A stretch of 64,000 nt of DNA from Haliclystus octoradiatus (GCA_916610825.1 OU744454.1:5032321-5096320); one strand, 5' to 3'; shown: positions 35,480-48,475, counted from the first letter of the stretch. Notes: generated by a model not told the origin, from the sequence alone. A program made the numbers and translations.

Positions 35480-36589
35480 ATCTACTGAATGTGACTCAGT
35501 TAGGTGAAATACATAAGTATTTACGATAGTATTACCATAAGTATCTAGTATAGTGCATTAAGCTTGATGATACAAATGCAAAGTCACCCTCGAGTCTGCA
35601 ACTTGCTAGCGTAGTAATTAGCATCATTGGTTGTTTAGGAGGTATAGTAGATAAATGAAGGCGACCACTTTGAAAGTTTGAAATCAAATGAAAATTTCAA
35701 CAGCAGTAAGAATTGAAAAGCAACAAATAATGACAACAATTTTCTTCAAATGTTTCAAACATGAGTTATTTCTTGAACAATAATTAGTAGTGTAAGAAGC
35801 ACATTCATGATACAATAGAGAGACTTTAGATTCATATTACGAACTCTTCTTTTTACGTTATTGCTTAAGCATACTCAAGCGACTATATCTATATTACGTT
35901 CCTCTACTCCATTGGTAGTGGCTTTGTTCATCACTACGATCGTTCATCAATCACGTTCATTTAAATATCTTTTAAACATGCGCTTAGATGATAAACCATG
36001 GCTGCAGTGTCCGCTTCCAACTCCTATGGGGGGTTTCATAATGCATAGTAAAGCCTCTAAAATGATTTTTCGATCGAGTATTTAACCTTCAACACATTCC
36101 TCGACAAGAACAGAGCACTTTACAGGGCATGTCACAGTCAAATAAGAAATCGAATATTGGCCAGGGGATTCACAGCCAACCCTTCAACGCGAATAAATAA
36201 GATAGCTTGGCAAAGCCTCTCTGCCTTCGCTCTTTTCAATTCCTGCTCAAAAATTCCAGAAATTCATTGATCAACAAAGCTCCAATTTGGCATCTCAGTT
36301 TCCATCCACAAAACGCCTGGCTTGGGACTGCTCCAATTTCCTCCAACCGTCAAAGCTTAGGATATTATCCCTTCTATCTGGGATTCAAATTATGCAAGAT
36401 CATCGCTACATTTGCGGTGTCCACAAATAATCTAGCCATGGCTTGATTGAGCTGTAACAAAAGACGTGGCATCCAGACGTAATGGATTTACGACTTATAT
36501 TACAGCCTGATGGGAATCAACTGGTCAGCCAATTGTGTGAGATGTTACTTGCAATGATAACTTCCTCAATGTCGCATTTTCACTTCTGT
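35480..36589. other. Unassigned stretch with two short open frames
   Basis: Open frames at 35861-36085 and 36207-36446 (+), and sequence between them such as YRACHSQIRNRILARG around 36110-36170, have slightly higher GC than the surroundings and run into the dispersed repeat at 36590-36795. They may be remains of a degraded transposable element, but no motif allows a family assignment. Confidence 0.4.
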
Positions 36590-36795
36590 GTCAATCTGCA
36601 TTGGATTATATAACTGTATATGTAATTATCAAGCTGTTCTGTCTTGTATATGGGAAGTTGTAACGTCATACCCTATGTAATTCCTGTAAACTATCTATGT
36701 ATAAATTAAATAATAAATTTGTTCCAATTCGGTCATTGTTCTGCTTAGTGGTTCTCAATGTCGTGATGGCAAAACCAGTTATATGACATAGGAAA
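36590..36795 (+). repeat. Dispersed repeat, copy 2
   Basis: Counterpart of 15616-15810 in the same orientation, with ccctatgtaattcctgtaaa, ctatctatgt, aataataaatt and ggcaaaaccagttatatgac. Here it follows about 700 bp of unassigned sequence, compatible with it being the terminus of that element. Confidence 0.55.
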
Positions 36796-37249
36796 ACAAG
36801 CCAAGAAAGTATAATACAGCTTTATTGGCTCATTTTACATTTTCTCCCCACCCCCCCCCCCTCCCACGCGTCAGAACAAACGAGATTTTGGGTTATTCTA
36901 CATTACAAAAGCTTGAGAAAAGATAACAGGAAAAAACTGGCGGAGAAAGAGCTATGGCCTATTTATTTCAAAGTAAATTTCAGAAATTTTCAAGGGAAGA
37001 GATTGGCGAAGCGTTAAACGTTTTTCGGCTATATTAGACATTATATATTTTGTAACAATAGTTCATCAATCTCCCTTGTCAATCTTCCATCCACTGGGGC
37101 TACGGCCTTCCAACAATTTTATTACCATACCTCTATCCGCAATTTTTTAAAGAAGGTCAAACACCCTAACCACTGCACTAAGACTAATAAGTTGAAGCCT
37201 ATTTATTTACATCAGATTCAAAGGTCATAGTGGGAATATTTCCAGTGCT
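36796..37249. other. Intergenic spacer with poly-C tract
   Basis: A run of cytosines interrupted by one a and one t lies at about 36846-36866. Otherwise the sequence is AT-rich without recognised features. Confidence 0.4.
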
Positions 37250-38930
37250 TATTCTTATTTTAAATCCAAGTCAAAGTTAAAAATCAAGGTACCACCTTTA
37301 ATTCAACCAGATGGTTCTATGGTAATGGATAATGTACAGAAATGTAAAATTATGAACAGTTTATTTTCTTCTCTTTACTAAAGATGATGGTCATGTACCT
37401 AAATTTGATAATCGTGTTTCACCTTTAGTATCACTCAATTTTATAGAATTGACCTTAGTGGTAAAGTCGTTTCTGCATTAAATCGTCTACCAAACAAAAC
37501 ATCAAGAACGCCTGATGGCTTTCCAGCATTGTTTTAAAATCTTCAAAGACTATAACATTGCAATTCCATTTCCCATTTTGTTCGAAATTTCCTTGAGTAG
37601 CGGTGAAATTCCGTCAACCTGGAAAAAGGCATATATATGCCTATATTTGAAAAAGGATTAGAAATCTTCTTCTACAAACTAACGGCCTGTGTCTCAGACA
37701 AGAATTGTACTTGATTCCATGCTACACTATCATCATTTAAATAAAACATCGCAGTATGGTTTTTTAGCAAAGCATTCCACCTGTACCCGACTGTTACATA
37801 CTCTGAATGAATAGACTAATTATATCAACAGTATGCAACAGCAACAGTATGCAATTAGATTGTGTTTATATTGATTTTGCTAAAGCATTCGACACAGTTT
37901 GTCACTCTAAGCTATACTACTGAAACTAAATAAATATGGAATTCGCTATGAGCTACACAATTGGATTAAATGTTTTCTTTCTGATAAAACACAATCGTTT
38001 TATTTAGATAATGATTAATCACCGTTTTTGAGCGTAAGAAGCGGAGTTCTACAAGGATCCGTTCTTCGCTTCTTACTTTTTTTATTATTCATCAATGATA
38101 TTGTAGCTTTACCGATGATACCAAATTGTACTACCCAAGAAACAACACAGACAATACTGATTTTGTAAAGAGTTTCAATAAGTTTTGTAATTGGGCTGCT
38201 CGCTGGCAGCTGTCAATTGCATATCATAAATGTTCTGTTGTTACTTTTGGCACAAATAATATTATTTCTTTTGATTATCAACTCTCCAATATTACTCTAG
38301 AAAACTCAACAAGAATGCAAGACCTTGGATTTATTCTCTCTTACAATTTGAAATCGAGCGAACATTGCTCTTATATTGCATCTAAAGCTTATACACGGTT
38401 TTTTTTCGATTAATTAAATCGTTTCACACCGCTGATCCATTCATATTGACGCTCGCATATAGAACATACGTACGACCTCTCCTTGAGTCCTGTTCACCCG
38501 TATGGATCCCATGGTTAGCCAAATATATCCTTATGCTATAGAAGGAGTTCAAAGATTTTGTACAATAACTATTTGTAAAAGAGCCGCAATTAAATTTAGC
38601 AAATATCCTCATCGCCTAAACATTCTCAAACTTGCATCCCTTGAATAGAGACGATTAATTTTTAATAAATATGAATTACAAAATTTTTTAATGGCAATGT
38701 TAATATAGAAATAAATAGTATGTTTAGTATCAATGTAAATAGGTACAATACTCGAGGCCATGCTAGAAAAATTTAAGAAACAAGTAAAGAAAATTCATAT
38801 GAATTCAAAAGAAATTTTTTCTCCTCCCATATGACAAAGCCGTGGAACAGATGTAGCATTATCATCTTCGTTAATAATGTTTAATTGTAAATGCAAATTG
38901 ATATGATATGACATATTTTGTCATTTTGAC
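37250..38930 (+). pseudogene. LINE reverse transcriptase, near-complete RT domain, broken (family 3)
   Basis: In shifting frames the order of LINE RT motifs is visible: SALNRLPNKTSRTPDGFPA (~37480-37530), SSGEIPSTWKKAYICPIF (~37595-37650), YIDFAKAFDTVCHSKL with the first catalytic Asp (~37865-37910), GIRYELHNWI, VRSGVLQGSVL (~38038-38070), LFINDIV, FTDDTKLYY with the catalytic Asp pair kept (~38108-38135), then 38126-38413 WAARWQLSIAYHKCSVVTFG. Downstream, TLAYRTYVRPLLESCSPVW (~38445-38505) and the 3' UTR run to an aataaagga end near 38940. Stops and frameshifts are numerous. Confidence 0.85.
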
Positions 38931-38939
38931 CGGCAAATA

Positions 38940-40610
38940 AAGGACACTTTACGCTATAGAAAGTGTCACTTACATACAGCCTTAATATTAATTAAGAACT
39001 ATAGATAAAATAAACGTTATTAATTAAAACATGAACATGACCATATTGCTATATGCATAAATAATATGACATACACTATCAGGTTAACAACTGTTAATGT
39101 AAAGATATGTATCTATACATTAGCTACATGTAATACTACATGACTAATTTTTTATCTGTATAAACACTTAACAAAATGCTGACAAATTAAATGATCGTAA
39201 ATTCTCCTTGAATTGAGCAATAGTTTTTGATGTTATAAATAACGTTACAATAAGTAAATTGTTAGATCTATCAAATTTTTGTAAGTATTCTAGTAAAGGG
39301 CACTTTGTAAGTGCTGCTTTGTAAAATGAACAGCCATAACTTGCCATGTTCACTTATAATTTAAATAAATAAAAAAGAATAATTATTATTTAATATAAAG
39401 CTCTGAAAAGTTTACATATATTATAATATTAAAGTAGTTGTGTGGGCAATACATCAATTTGAATGCTCAATGCTAAAAGCAGAGCAATATAAATAGTATA
39501 GATCAAAGATCACGAGCTTACTCCTTTACTCTCTTTTAGAGTAAAGGAGTAAACTCGTGATCTTTGATCTATTATTTATTATAATATTATATATGTTCCA
39601 TTGATAATTAGTAATGTTTTAGGTTTGTATGGATTGTTTCTTATGACATTGTTGAGTCTCATGTTGATTATAGCCTATCTTTTTGGCTAGAACGATGTCA
39701 TATGGAATCAATGACAGTACAATAACTAACATTATTATTGCATTCAATTTACATAAAAAGTTTGAAATTACTTTCCATTTCATACATATATACTGTATAT
39801 TATTATATTTAGCCCAATGTATGATATCTGTATATTTTACCCATGATTTCCTCGGCTTCCTCTATATCTCTCTATGCATTGCACGCATTTGCTCATATCA
39901 TGTTTTATATAGCATAGCAACACAGTAATATATCATCGATTTGCTTCCATTGATTGTCAGGTATAATATCTCTTGATCAAAATGATAATGCAGTTTTCAT
40001 TGAGTGAGTCACGTATATAAAAGCATTTCTTCAAATACAATTGGAAGATACAGCAGATTTAATAGGATGTACCTGCCCATGAGCACCTGCGTTGCTGGGT
40101 TAATTTACATACAATAATAATAAATGTTCATCTAAGTTTATATGTATTATTGAATTGTGATACTAGCTGATATATAATGTGGAAAATCAAAATGCGGTTT
40201 GCAACTTTCTATTTTCATTTCTAATGAAATATATACCAAATATCTTTGCTAGATGGTAAGTACTGAAAAAATCTGGTCACACTCTCACGCTTGGCCGTAA
40301 ACTCAAGCTTCTGACCGGGTGGTGTTTGTCAGTTTTGCCTAAAAAAATGGGCATTTTGATTAAAAAAGGCATGAACTTGCTTATTTTGGAGCGTCATGTA
40401 CTGTCATACCTTCAAAATTGCACGATTTGTATTAAAATTGCCTATGCGTGAGTGAATAATTTGTATCAAGGGGAGGGGTGTCACCTCACTTCCAAATTGG
40501 TGTGCTGGCTCAGTGCCCAGATCATCGATGGTATCAATTAATTTATTCTCAAACTTTCTCCACAAATCCTGGCTAACAGATTAACGTCACTTAGCAATTT
40601 ATCAATTCAG
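38940..40610. other. Intergenic DNA with palindrome
   Basis: AT-rich, no gene recognised. A perfect-looking palindrome of about 73 bp (tagatcaaagatcacgag... and back) lies at 39499-39571, just after a conserved hairpin phrase at 39443-39486 that recurs near 43830 and 44548. Short frames at 39168-39353 and 39683-39928 lack support. Confidence 0.45.
39499..39571. repeat. Palindrome
   Basis: Arms of about 34 bp: tagatcaaagatcacgag(c/t)tt, actcctttactct, with a loop of a few bases. Extrusion-prone. It has no hammerhead motif, unlike the other palindromes in this window. Confidence 0.85.
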
Positions 40611-40619
40611 CAATCTATA

Positions 40620-41400
40620 ACGTTGTACTTATTTCAGATAAAGAGAACATTATTGTGCAGGGGTTGTCACAACAAAATTGACTTCGTCACATTTAGTAGA
40701 AAAAAGATTGACCTTGTCGGAGGAGCTAACGTGACTGAAGAACTGTACATAACGTGTGGTGTTCCACAAGGGTATATGCTTTAAAATTGTTTTTCACTAT
40801 TTATGTTAACGACTATCATGCAAACGTGTATCTCGTGTCGCCAATTTGCATATGATACACAGCTACTGTAAGCTTATAGCCCGAAATCGCCATTATGCTT
40901 AAAAAACATTTAAAAGCTGATAAATGAAGACCTTGAGAAGATTCGGACTTGAGGTGTAACTAACTCACTCCTAATAAACCCGAAAAACACGATCTAATAT
41001 AATCGGCAACCAAAGTATCTTGGATAAGTATGTTCCACTAAAAATTTACATAATCAAATACACAAAATCTACTCAGAATCTTGGTGTAATATTTGACAAC
41101 GAACAGTCCTATAAAGATCACACGAGTAAAGTATTACAGATTGCATCGTGCCGCCTCTCAAACATTAGAAAAAGCAGAAATTTACTGCCTCCACATTCAC
41201 TAATTCGAGTTATCGAAAGTAAGATTATAAATCTTGCTCTTTATGCATTAAAGGTCTGTGCTACAAATTGTAAAACCCAATTAGAACGAGCTCAGCGAGG
41301 AGTTCAAAACTCGGCAACTAAGCTGATACTCCGCGAAAGAAGCTTGACAAAATGGAAAAATCGTTACTCAAATTAAATTGGTTAATAAATGTTTGCAATA
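40620..41400 (+). pseudogene. LINE RT fragment (family 1)
   Basis: Near 40715-40770 the frame reads NVTEELYITCGVPQG, the RT GVPQG motif. QFAYDTQLL near 40836-40870 is a mutated F/YADD region. 41020-41376 gives TQNLGVIFDNEQSYKDH, CRLSNIRKSRNLLPPHSL, LALYALKVCA, LERAQRGVQNSATKLIL, closely matching the LINE at 33545-34540. Several stops and a deletion make it dead. Confidence 0.8.
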
Positions 41401-42666
41401 TAACAGAGTTGCGTAATACATGCCAAAGGTATGACACACTATCTGGTCGTTATAGGAAAACGTCACAACAGTGAATTCACAAATCATCAAGTAATTATTC
41501 CACAAGATCAGATGAGCTGCCAACTTTACTACATATAGAGGAAAGCTAGCATTTTTATATCTTGGCCCCAACTTTCAAGGAAATGAGCAATTCATATATA
41601 TGGTTTGAATCGACACACGTTTAGAGCAAATATTAAAAATCCCTTTGTATTAAAGCAAATAAAAATAAAAATGTATGAATCATAGACACCAAGAAACTAT
41701 AGTCTCAAATGTAAATAATTAACAGCACTGTAACCCCCATGCCCTGCTGTATATAAACTGTTATCTCTGTATCTATCACACCTGCACTTTACAGCCCTGC
41801 ACACGCGCTCGGAACACACGTAGAATTTCACAATGTTAGATATAGATGTACATTTCCTACGTACTGTCCCTATTTATTTAAATTAAACAGGCGATTAAAA
41901 GGATTAGTAGCAAATTGAAACATGAAGTATAGTATGGTACTTTCAAAGGTTTTTTCGTATGCCACTTGCTCTTTGTTTTAACATACTGATAAAAACTTGA
42001 TTTTACTTGGAAAAATAACACAATTTAGCCAGGAACTCGATCTGTTTCTATGACAACGTGTTTTTTTCTGCACCATAAAATTCAGAATGTTCAAAGATTC
42101 AATTTGCAAATTTGAATTGGTGGAAAGGTTTGAAGCTCGGAGATTCAAGTTTCCGACAAAGATGGAATTATTATCTTGAACTAATTGTTTGTATGGTTAT
42201 TGAGCTGAAATAGATTCAAGTTTAATGGTAATTTTATATCTCTGAAACCATGCTTTATTAGAAATTTCAATTGAAACTGCAAATGTTGATGATTTAACTA
42301 ATCTTTATATTATATACCAAAGAGATTCAGTATAACATTTGTGATAGTATTCTTTTACATAATAAACAGAATCATTAATGTGTGCTTGGCCCAGGTGCTT
42401 GGAGAGATACAATCCCATATCTACACGAGCCTATGAATTATTCTTTATATACTTACAATTCTGTCTAATACATGCATAACGAAAATGAAAAAACCAGTAC
42501 TACAAGATACTTTACTTCAATCCACTTTGACTAAAATAAAACAGTTTGTTTATTTAATTTTTTAAATCCTTGATACCTATGCGACCGAAATTGGAAAAAT
42601 ACTTTTTACACAGAAAATGATAAATTTAGTCATGCTGTCGATTACTCTATATCAACATATGATTTC
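41401..42666. other. Intergenic DNA
   Basis: AT-rich with no convincing open frames. The first few hundred bases probably continue the degraded LINE 3' part, but I cannot place a boundary. Nothing else is recognised. Confidence 0.4.
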
Positions 42667-42948
42667 CAGAGCCATCTATTTACAAGAGTTGGGACACGCT
42701 TTCATGTGCTGCTATCGTCTTCAATTGAACAGATGCCAGTCACGTGATTTTTGGACGCCATCTTTGTTCTTTCGGAAGCAGGTTCTCAATCATTTAAAGT
42801 GAAACGAGCGAAAAAATACAATGCAATATGGCAAAAAAAACACACAACATTCTCCTGCACATGCGCACTGCTAAAACCGTGCTCGGGTCCAGGCCAAAAA
42901 TAACAAAAATGGCATGAGTGTCCCAACTCTTGTAAATAGATGACTCTG
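42667..42948. mobile_element. hAT-like MITE, family B (282 bp)
   Basis: Terminal inverted repeats of about 30 bp: left cagagccatctatttacaag then agttgggacac; right gtgtcccaactcttgtaaat then agatgactctg. The 8 bp flanks atgatttc (42659-42666) and atgctttc (42949-42956) differ at one base, consistent with a hAT target duplication. The same termini bound the 1.8 kb element at 50383-52184. It is non-coding internally. Confidence 0.88.
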
Positions 42949-45628
42949 ATGCTTTCAAACAGATGGTCGTCATATTAGACTCTACAGGTAGACAATCACA
43001 TCAGTGTTTCACTCACTATACAATAGAGGAAAAGCAATACAGGTAGTGCAAGATCCACAGGGACAGTGGGTGCAGCTAACTCTCTTCCGACACTTTTACA
43101 ATGGCAGCATTAGTGTGTCCTCCATGAGAGTCAAAATAGTATATAATAAGTTTATAATGCAGTAGTTCAACAACTTTTCCTTCATATTTTATTTGTTTAA
43201 TTTTAACTGCAAATTCATACAAAATGGATAAGTGCTACTGAATGGAATAAATGCTAGCCAGTAGCTGCTAAATTTGTCAACCCAAATATATATAGAGATA
43301 ATACACTTTGTATATTATATGAATTACAAGATTAAATACACAAACAAACAAAGAAACAACAATGTTATACAGCGAATTCCTATTTCCATGTGGCAGACGA
43401 TTTCTTGCTTGTGAAACATTAAAACTTTCTAAACTAAAACCCAAAGATATCTTCTTATTTAATATTGGTGTCTGTTTATATGCTCAAAATAAAAATAATA
43501 GGTTGAAAAACATGTATGTGGTTTTTCCTGTTCACTGCTTAAACTATTTAATAAACTTCATTTATAACGATAAATTAATATAATCCACAGAAAAAATAAA
43601 TGTATAATTATTTTTTAACAGACTTCATAAAATTTTGCGTAGATGTATTGAATTTATTGTATAGAATTTGAGAGCTATACAAATATAATTAAGGATTATA
43701 ATTAACAAGATGATAAGACGATCAATTTTATTCGTACTACTTATATAGAAGGACCATGTCTAGACGTTATTTTTCAGCAAGACATTTTTCTCTAAATTCA
43801 AGAAAACTTTAACATAACAATAACTTCATTGGTGGCAAAACATCAATAGAGTGCTCGATGCGGATATGCAGAGCAGTATAGAAAGAAAGTCAAAGACTAG
43901 ATGTTGTCTTCTAGCCTTAATATAACAATATAAAGTTAAAAACGGATACATAGGAATGAGAAATTTTATACCTATTAAAATATATGAACAAGTGTGTAGA
44001 ACAGCATAAATTTCTTCACTGCAATTGATCATTTTTTGCTTTCTCAAAACAACACAGTATTATTTTGTCAAATTGTTAAACTGTACTGCGCATAGGAAAT
44101 ATATCATAAACGTGAAAATATTTATATAAGCTCATTCCGTTATTAGTAAAACAAGGTAAAACATTTCTGTCAGCATTGTCATAAATTACTATACATATTA
44201 TTACCTCATATTTTCTCAAAAGCATATTATTTGATTTCAAAATTAACTTGAACTAACGATCAATTCCATAATTATAACTGAATAGTGTGCTATATTTATA
44301 TGTGGCATATGCTAACTCATTTTTACCTAGCAATAACTGTCGTAAACAGTCCCTTGCTCATTGAGCAGTATTGATGACGATTAATTGTTATGAAACAAGA
44401 AATCGTCTTCTGTTATGGTGTATACTATATATATTATATGTATGCTGTATATATTATTATATACTAATGTATATTTAATACATATATAGATATGATGAGT
44501 AAAGCAGAATCTCTCGGGTTATAGATATAAAAACTATAGTAGAACGTATTGGTCGCAGAACAACAAAAGAGTGATAAAAGCTGGCATGCACAGCATACAG
44601 TATATAAATGAATTCAACGATAAAATATATTTGTCTTTGGCAACTTTCTATTTCAACAGAGACAACTTTTTACCTTGACTCGGCAGCAACATAATATTAT
44701 TCAAATTTAAATTAAAAATTGGATATATTTATTCTTCAAGAGTAACATTTTACATTGTATGTTTTCCATTATTATGTTGCAATACATAAAATTTCCTGAA
44801 GTTCTTGAAGTATTAGTCTATATTTTATTATTTGTCGCATTTATGTCCATTTAGATACAGCTGATCTTCAATCTCCAACTTTGTAATCATTTTTATTTTT
44901 TATACAGAATATATTTTCTGATATCAACCATTTGTAGTACGGCAGGTGTTTCAATAATTTCAAGTTATAAAATAGCTTCTATCAAAATATTATGAATTCG
45001 GACTTCCAGTTGCAGTCTTTTGGATTGCTAGTGGAGAAGTTGCAAATTAATATGGAAACGCTTTGAGAATTTATTCCAACATCAAACTTGTTAAAAATGT
45101 TGTTTCATTGATTTGTATATGACTACTGTATAAATTCCCATAGAATCAAGACGCACATCAAAAATCTACTATAATTATAGATTTTCAATATTATTCAATA
45201 ACAGAATTGAGCAAGATTTGAATTAATCTGATAAAATTGAAAAGAAGTAAATCAAAAATGAATTAAATTGAAGAGTAATACTTTATATATTTCATCTGTG
45301 ATTATTACTTTGATTCAATAGCAAGATAAGAAAAAGAGATCGAGATAGCGTGATATATGTGATAGATAATAGATTGGATTGAAAAAAACCGCTACCATAT
45401 GGTATTTGTAGTCTTTCTATATAAATGTCTTCTATAAAACACTGAAGTTGTCATGTATTGTAAGAATACCTTCGAGCTTATAGCAACACAATTTACGTCT
45501 GATTAACAATATGAAATTTTATGAATTTACTTTATATTTTACTATCTACATTTATAGACAGAGTTTGTATCTTAATGTTGGAGTTTTCAAGTAATGATTA
45601 TTTAAAGTAAGTCGTCACTAAGATCAAT
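42949..45628. other. Intergenic region upstream of the GPCR gene
   Basis: AT-rich without a recognised gene; short frames at 43362-43583 and 43826-44047 lack support. A hairpin-forming phrase with gagtgctcgatgcgg...gcagagcagtata at about 43850-43885 is related to 39443-39486 and, less well, to 44555-44600. Long AT tracts (tatatatt...) lie at 44420-44490. A promoter for the downstream GPCR presumably lies in the last part, but I cannot place it. Confidence 0.45.
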
Positions 45629-46678
45629 ATGTTGCAAGAAATCTGGATAATTATTCTGACAATTATTTATAGTATATGTATATTTTTTGGTATTATTCTT
45701 AATGTGTTATGTATTATAGCTGTATATCATATCTATCAAAAACAGCATCGTTTGGCAGATCGTTTATTATTACATTTAATAATAATAGACTTATTAATAT
45801 GTTCATATATTCTACCGTATAATTTATTAAATCTATATCCTTCACTTTTTCTTGGTTATGGCAATCCGGATATGTATTGTCAGTTAACGATTTATTTTAT
45901 TTATGTTTTGGTTTGTGCATCTACAACATCAATGGCCGCTGTTTCAATTGATCGATATCAAATGATTTCTAAACCACTTCAGTGTGAAATATATCAGCAA
46001 AGTCGATGGACAATGTTGTTATTACTTTGGCCGATATTTCAAGCAGTATTATTTCAGTTACCGATTGCTGTTTATACTTCATTTATCGAAGCTGATACAT
46101 CACTTTTGTTTGTTTGTACAGTCAATTGGAGGTCTACTTTTTCACATTACTATTATTTTATCTTATCCTTTACAAATATTATATTGCCTATACTTATAAC
46201 TATCTTCTGCAATATTTTTGTGTTCCATTATGCAAAAAAACAATGCGCAGAAATGAAACAACAAATCATGTTAAGACTAAGACTGAAGGGTGCAGATAAT
46301 TCTCATAATATTGAAATTGCAAAAAGAAGAGGAATCTTTCGAAAACAAACAAGAAAATCTGTAAAGAGCCAATCACCTTATGGATTTATCCACAAGCGGA
46401 AACTGTATTGTTCTACGATCATTGTTGCTATTTCCTTCATAGTATCATTAACACCATATTTTATAACACGTTCTATACGTGTAATAATGGGTGTTGGATA
46501 CCTTCAGCCTATATTATATTACCTTGCAACATGTATTGCAGTATCACGTTCTGCTTGGAATCCCATTTGTCTTTTGGTATCAAGACCCGAGATTAGAGAT
46601 AGAGTGAAGTCATTATATTATAAGAAAACTTCTTCAATTTCACCTATGCCACCGTTAAGAGACCATAAGCTTTCGTGA
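45629..46678 (+). CDS. Rhodopsin-like (class A) orphan GPCR, intronless
   Basis: 349 residues from an ATG, seven hydrophobic segments. Class A marks: N25 in helix 1 (GIILN), D54 in helix 2 (IIIDLLIC), C84 before helix 3 and C163 in the second extracellular loop for the conserved disulphide, D108-R109-Y110, W134 in helix 4, P187 in helix 5, P276 in helix 6 and N311-P312 in helix 7. Two switches are altered: the helix 6 CWxP box is SLTP (273-276) and NPxxY is NPICL (311-315). The third intracellular loop is Lys/Arg-rich (about 203-259). It is predicted to be a plasma-membrane receptor coupling to G proteins; the ligand is unknown and I cannot assign a subfamily. Coding is AT-rich like the surroundings. 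The TAA-rich 3' flank shows no further exon. Confidence 0.9.
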   Translation: MLQEIWIIILTIIYSICIFFGIILNVLCIIAVYHIYQKQHRLADRLLLHLIIIDLLICSYILPYNLLNLYPSLFLGYGNPDMYCQLTIYFIYVLVCASTTSMAAVSIDRYQMISKPLQCEIYQQSRWTMLLLLWPIFQAVLFQLPIAVYTSFIEADTSLLFVCTVNWRSTFSHYYYFILSFTNIILPILITIFCNIFVFHYAKKQCAEMKQQIMLRLRLKGADNSHNIEIAKRRGIFRKQTRKSVKSQSPYGFIHKRKLYCSTIIVAISFIVSLTPYFITRSIRVIMGVGYLQPILYYLATCIAVSRSAWNPICLLVSRPEIRDRVKSLYYKKTSSISPMPPLRDHKLS

Positions 46679-47306
46679 AAAAGATATAAAGATTATTAAT
46701 CATAAAATGTAATTATAATAATCATTATTTGTTTTATTTATATTTTTAGTTGCATACCACTACATAGTATGTGACTATAAATGCTGTTGCCAAAACATGT
46801 AACATTTACATAATGACGAGATATTGCTGTCGGAAAATTTGTATAAATAATGTTTAAATAATAGTAATTTGACTTACTTTAGATTGAGAAAGAATGCATA
46901 TTCAAATCTGCATAATATTTATTTAAAATTCATGGATGTCTTCCAATCAATTGATGCATAAAATGTTTTCTACTCATTCATGAATCATTCTTATTGTTGA
47001 TTTTCCAAATATTATCAAATGTTGTTCTACATTTGTTAAGAGCGTGACCGCTTGCCGGCATATGCAGTGTGTCCAGAAATGACGAAATCATGAATTTTTA
47101 ATGAATGCCATACTTTGGTTTTAATCATAGACTTACATAGACTTGTTATCCTATTGTCATACTTTGAAGAAAATTCCCTGTCATATTCGTGATGATGTGA
47201 TTGAATAGATAAAACTTTGATATTTTATTTCATAGATACCACATTACAAGTCAGCCATATTGAACTATTATCCATACAGAGATAAGCATCTTTATTAATG
47301 AGCTTA
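46679..47306. other. Intergenic spacer
   Basis: 3' flank of the GPCR gene. AT-rich, without a recognised element before the pentanucleotide tract. Confidence 0.5.
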
Positions 47307-47937
47307 CATAACATAACATAACATAATATAACACAATATAACATAACATAACATAACATAACATAACATAACATAACATAACATAACATAACATAACATA
47401 ACATAACATAACATAACATAACATAACATAACATAACATAACATAACATAACATAACATAACATAACATAACATAACATAACATAACATAACATAACATA
47501 ACATAACATAACATAACATAACATAACATAACATAACATAACATAATAACATAACATAACATAACATAACATAACATAACATAACATAACATAACATAAC
47601 ATAACATAACATAACATAACATAACATAACATAACATAACATAACATAACATAACATAACATAACATAACATAACATAACATAACATAACATAACATAAC
47701 ATAACATAACATAACATAACATAACATAACATAACATAACATAACATAACAACATAACATAACATAACATAACATAACATAACATAACATAACATAACAT
47801 AACATAACATAACATAACATAACATAACATAACATAACATAACATAACATAACATAACATAACATAACATAACACAACACAACACAACACAACATAACAT
47901 AACATAACAATATAACATAACATAACATAACATAACA
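47307..47937. repeat. Very long (ACATA)n pentanucleotide tract
   Basis: About 630 bp of acata/taaca repeats, nearly pure, with a few shortened units (for example ...acataataacat... near 47543 and ...aacaacataac near 47750) and variant acaca units near both ends. On the minus strand all three frames stay open (MLCYV repeats) because the unit has no stop; this is not a protein gene. Confidence 0.98.
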
Positions 47938-48149
47938 GACTCCAAACGCGAAAATCAAAAATCCGAAATTCCCTCATTTTTCAATATTTTTGTAGATTAA
48001 CAGTGATATGTGTTTAACACTGTTTATAAAAAAACATCGTTATTGATGTCGACAAAATCATATTATTGAGGATGCTATTGATATCGCCCGCAAAACCTGT
48101 CTATATATGAATTTTCAAAGGTTTGGAAATGTTCAAGAAAGTGTACATT
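47938..48149. other. Spacer
   Basis: Short non-coding spacer. An open frame at 48107-48295 (+) starts here but overlaps the duplicated block and has no counterpart in the sister copy, so it is not accepted as a gene. Confidence 0.4.
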
Positions 48150-48475
48150 TAGACGAAAAAACAAGATCACAAGCACTTATAGCAGGGAGAAAGTTTATCT
48201 TAAATTCTTACAAAACTTTGTCTTGCTTATTTCGTCAAAAGACGTCCTCATATGATGTCGTAATCAGAGATATATACCAAAATGCAAAATATTAAGTTTG
48301 TGCTAGCTATAAGTATTAGATCATTATATAACCACTAGATCACAATTGGTTTAACGATGACCTATGGGGAATTCTGCATAATATAAATATGATACTAACA
48401 ATTTTTGTTTTTACATAATTTATTCATCAAGAATAACAAGTAAGGTAAAGTGAAAATATAAAGATATAAAATATC

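Noticed and set aside
47225-47977. Long minus-strand open frames of MLCYV repeats
   Set aside because: All three frames are open only because the (ACATA)n unit lacks stops; no sign of a protein gene.
48107-48295. 62-residue open frame (+) before the pseudogene block
   Set aside because: The sister block at 53.3 kb aligns in DNA but does not keep the frame, so no coding constraint is visible.
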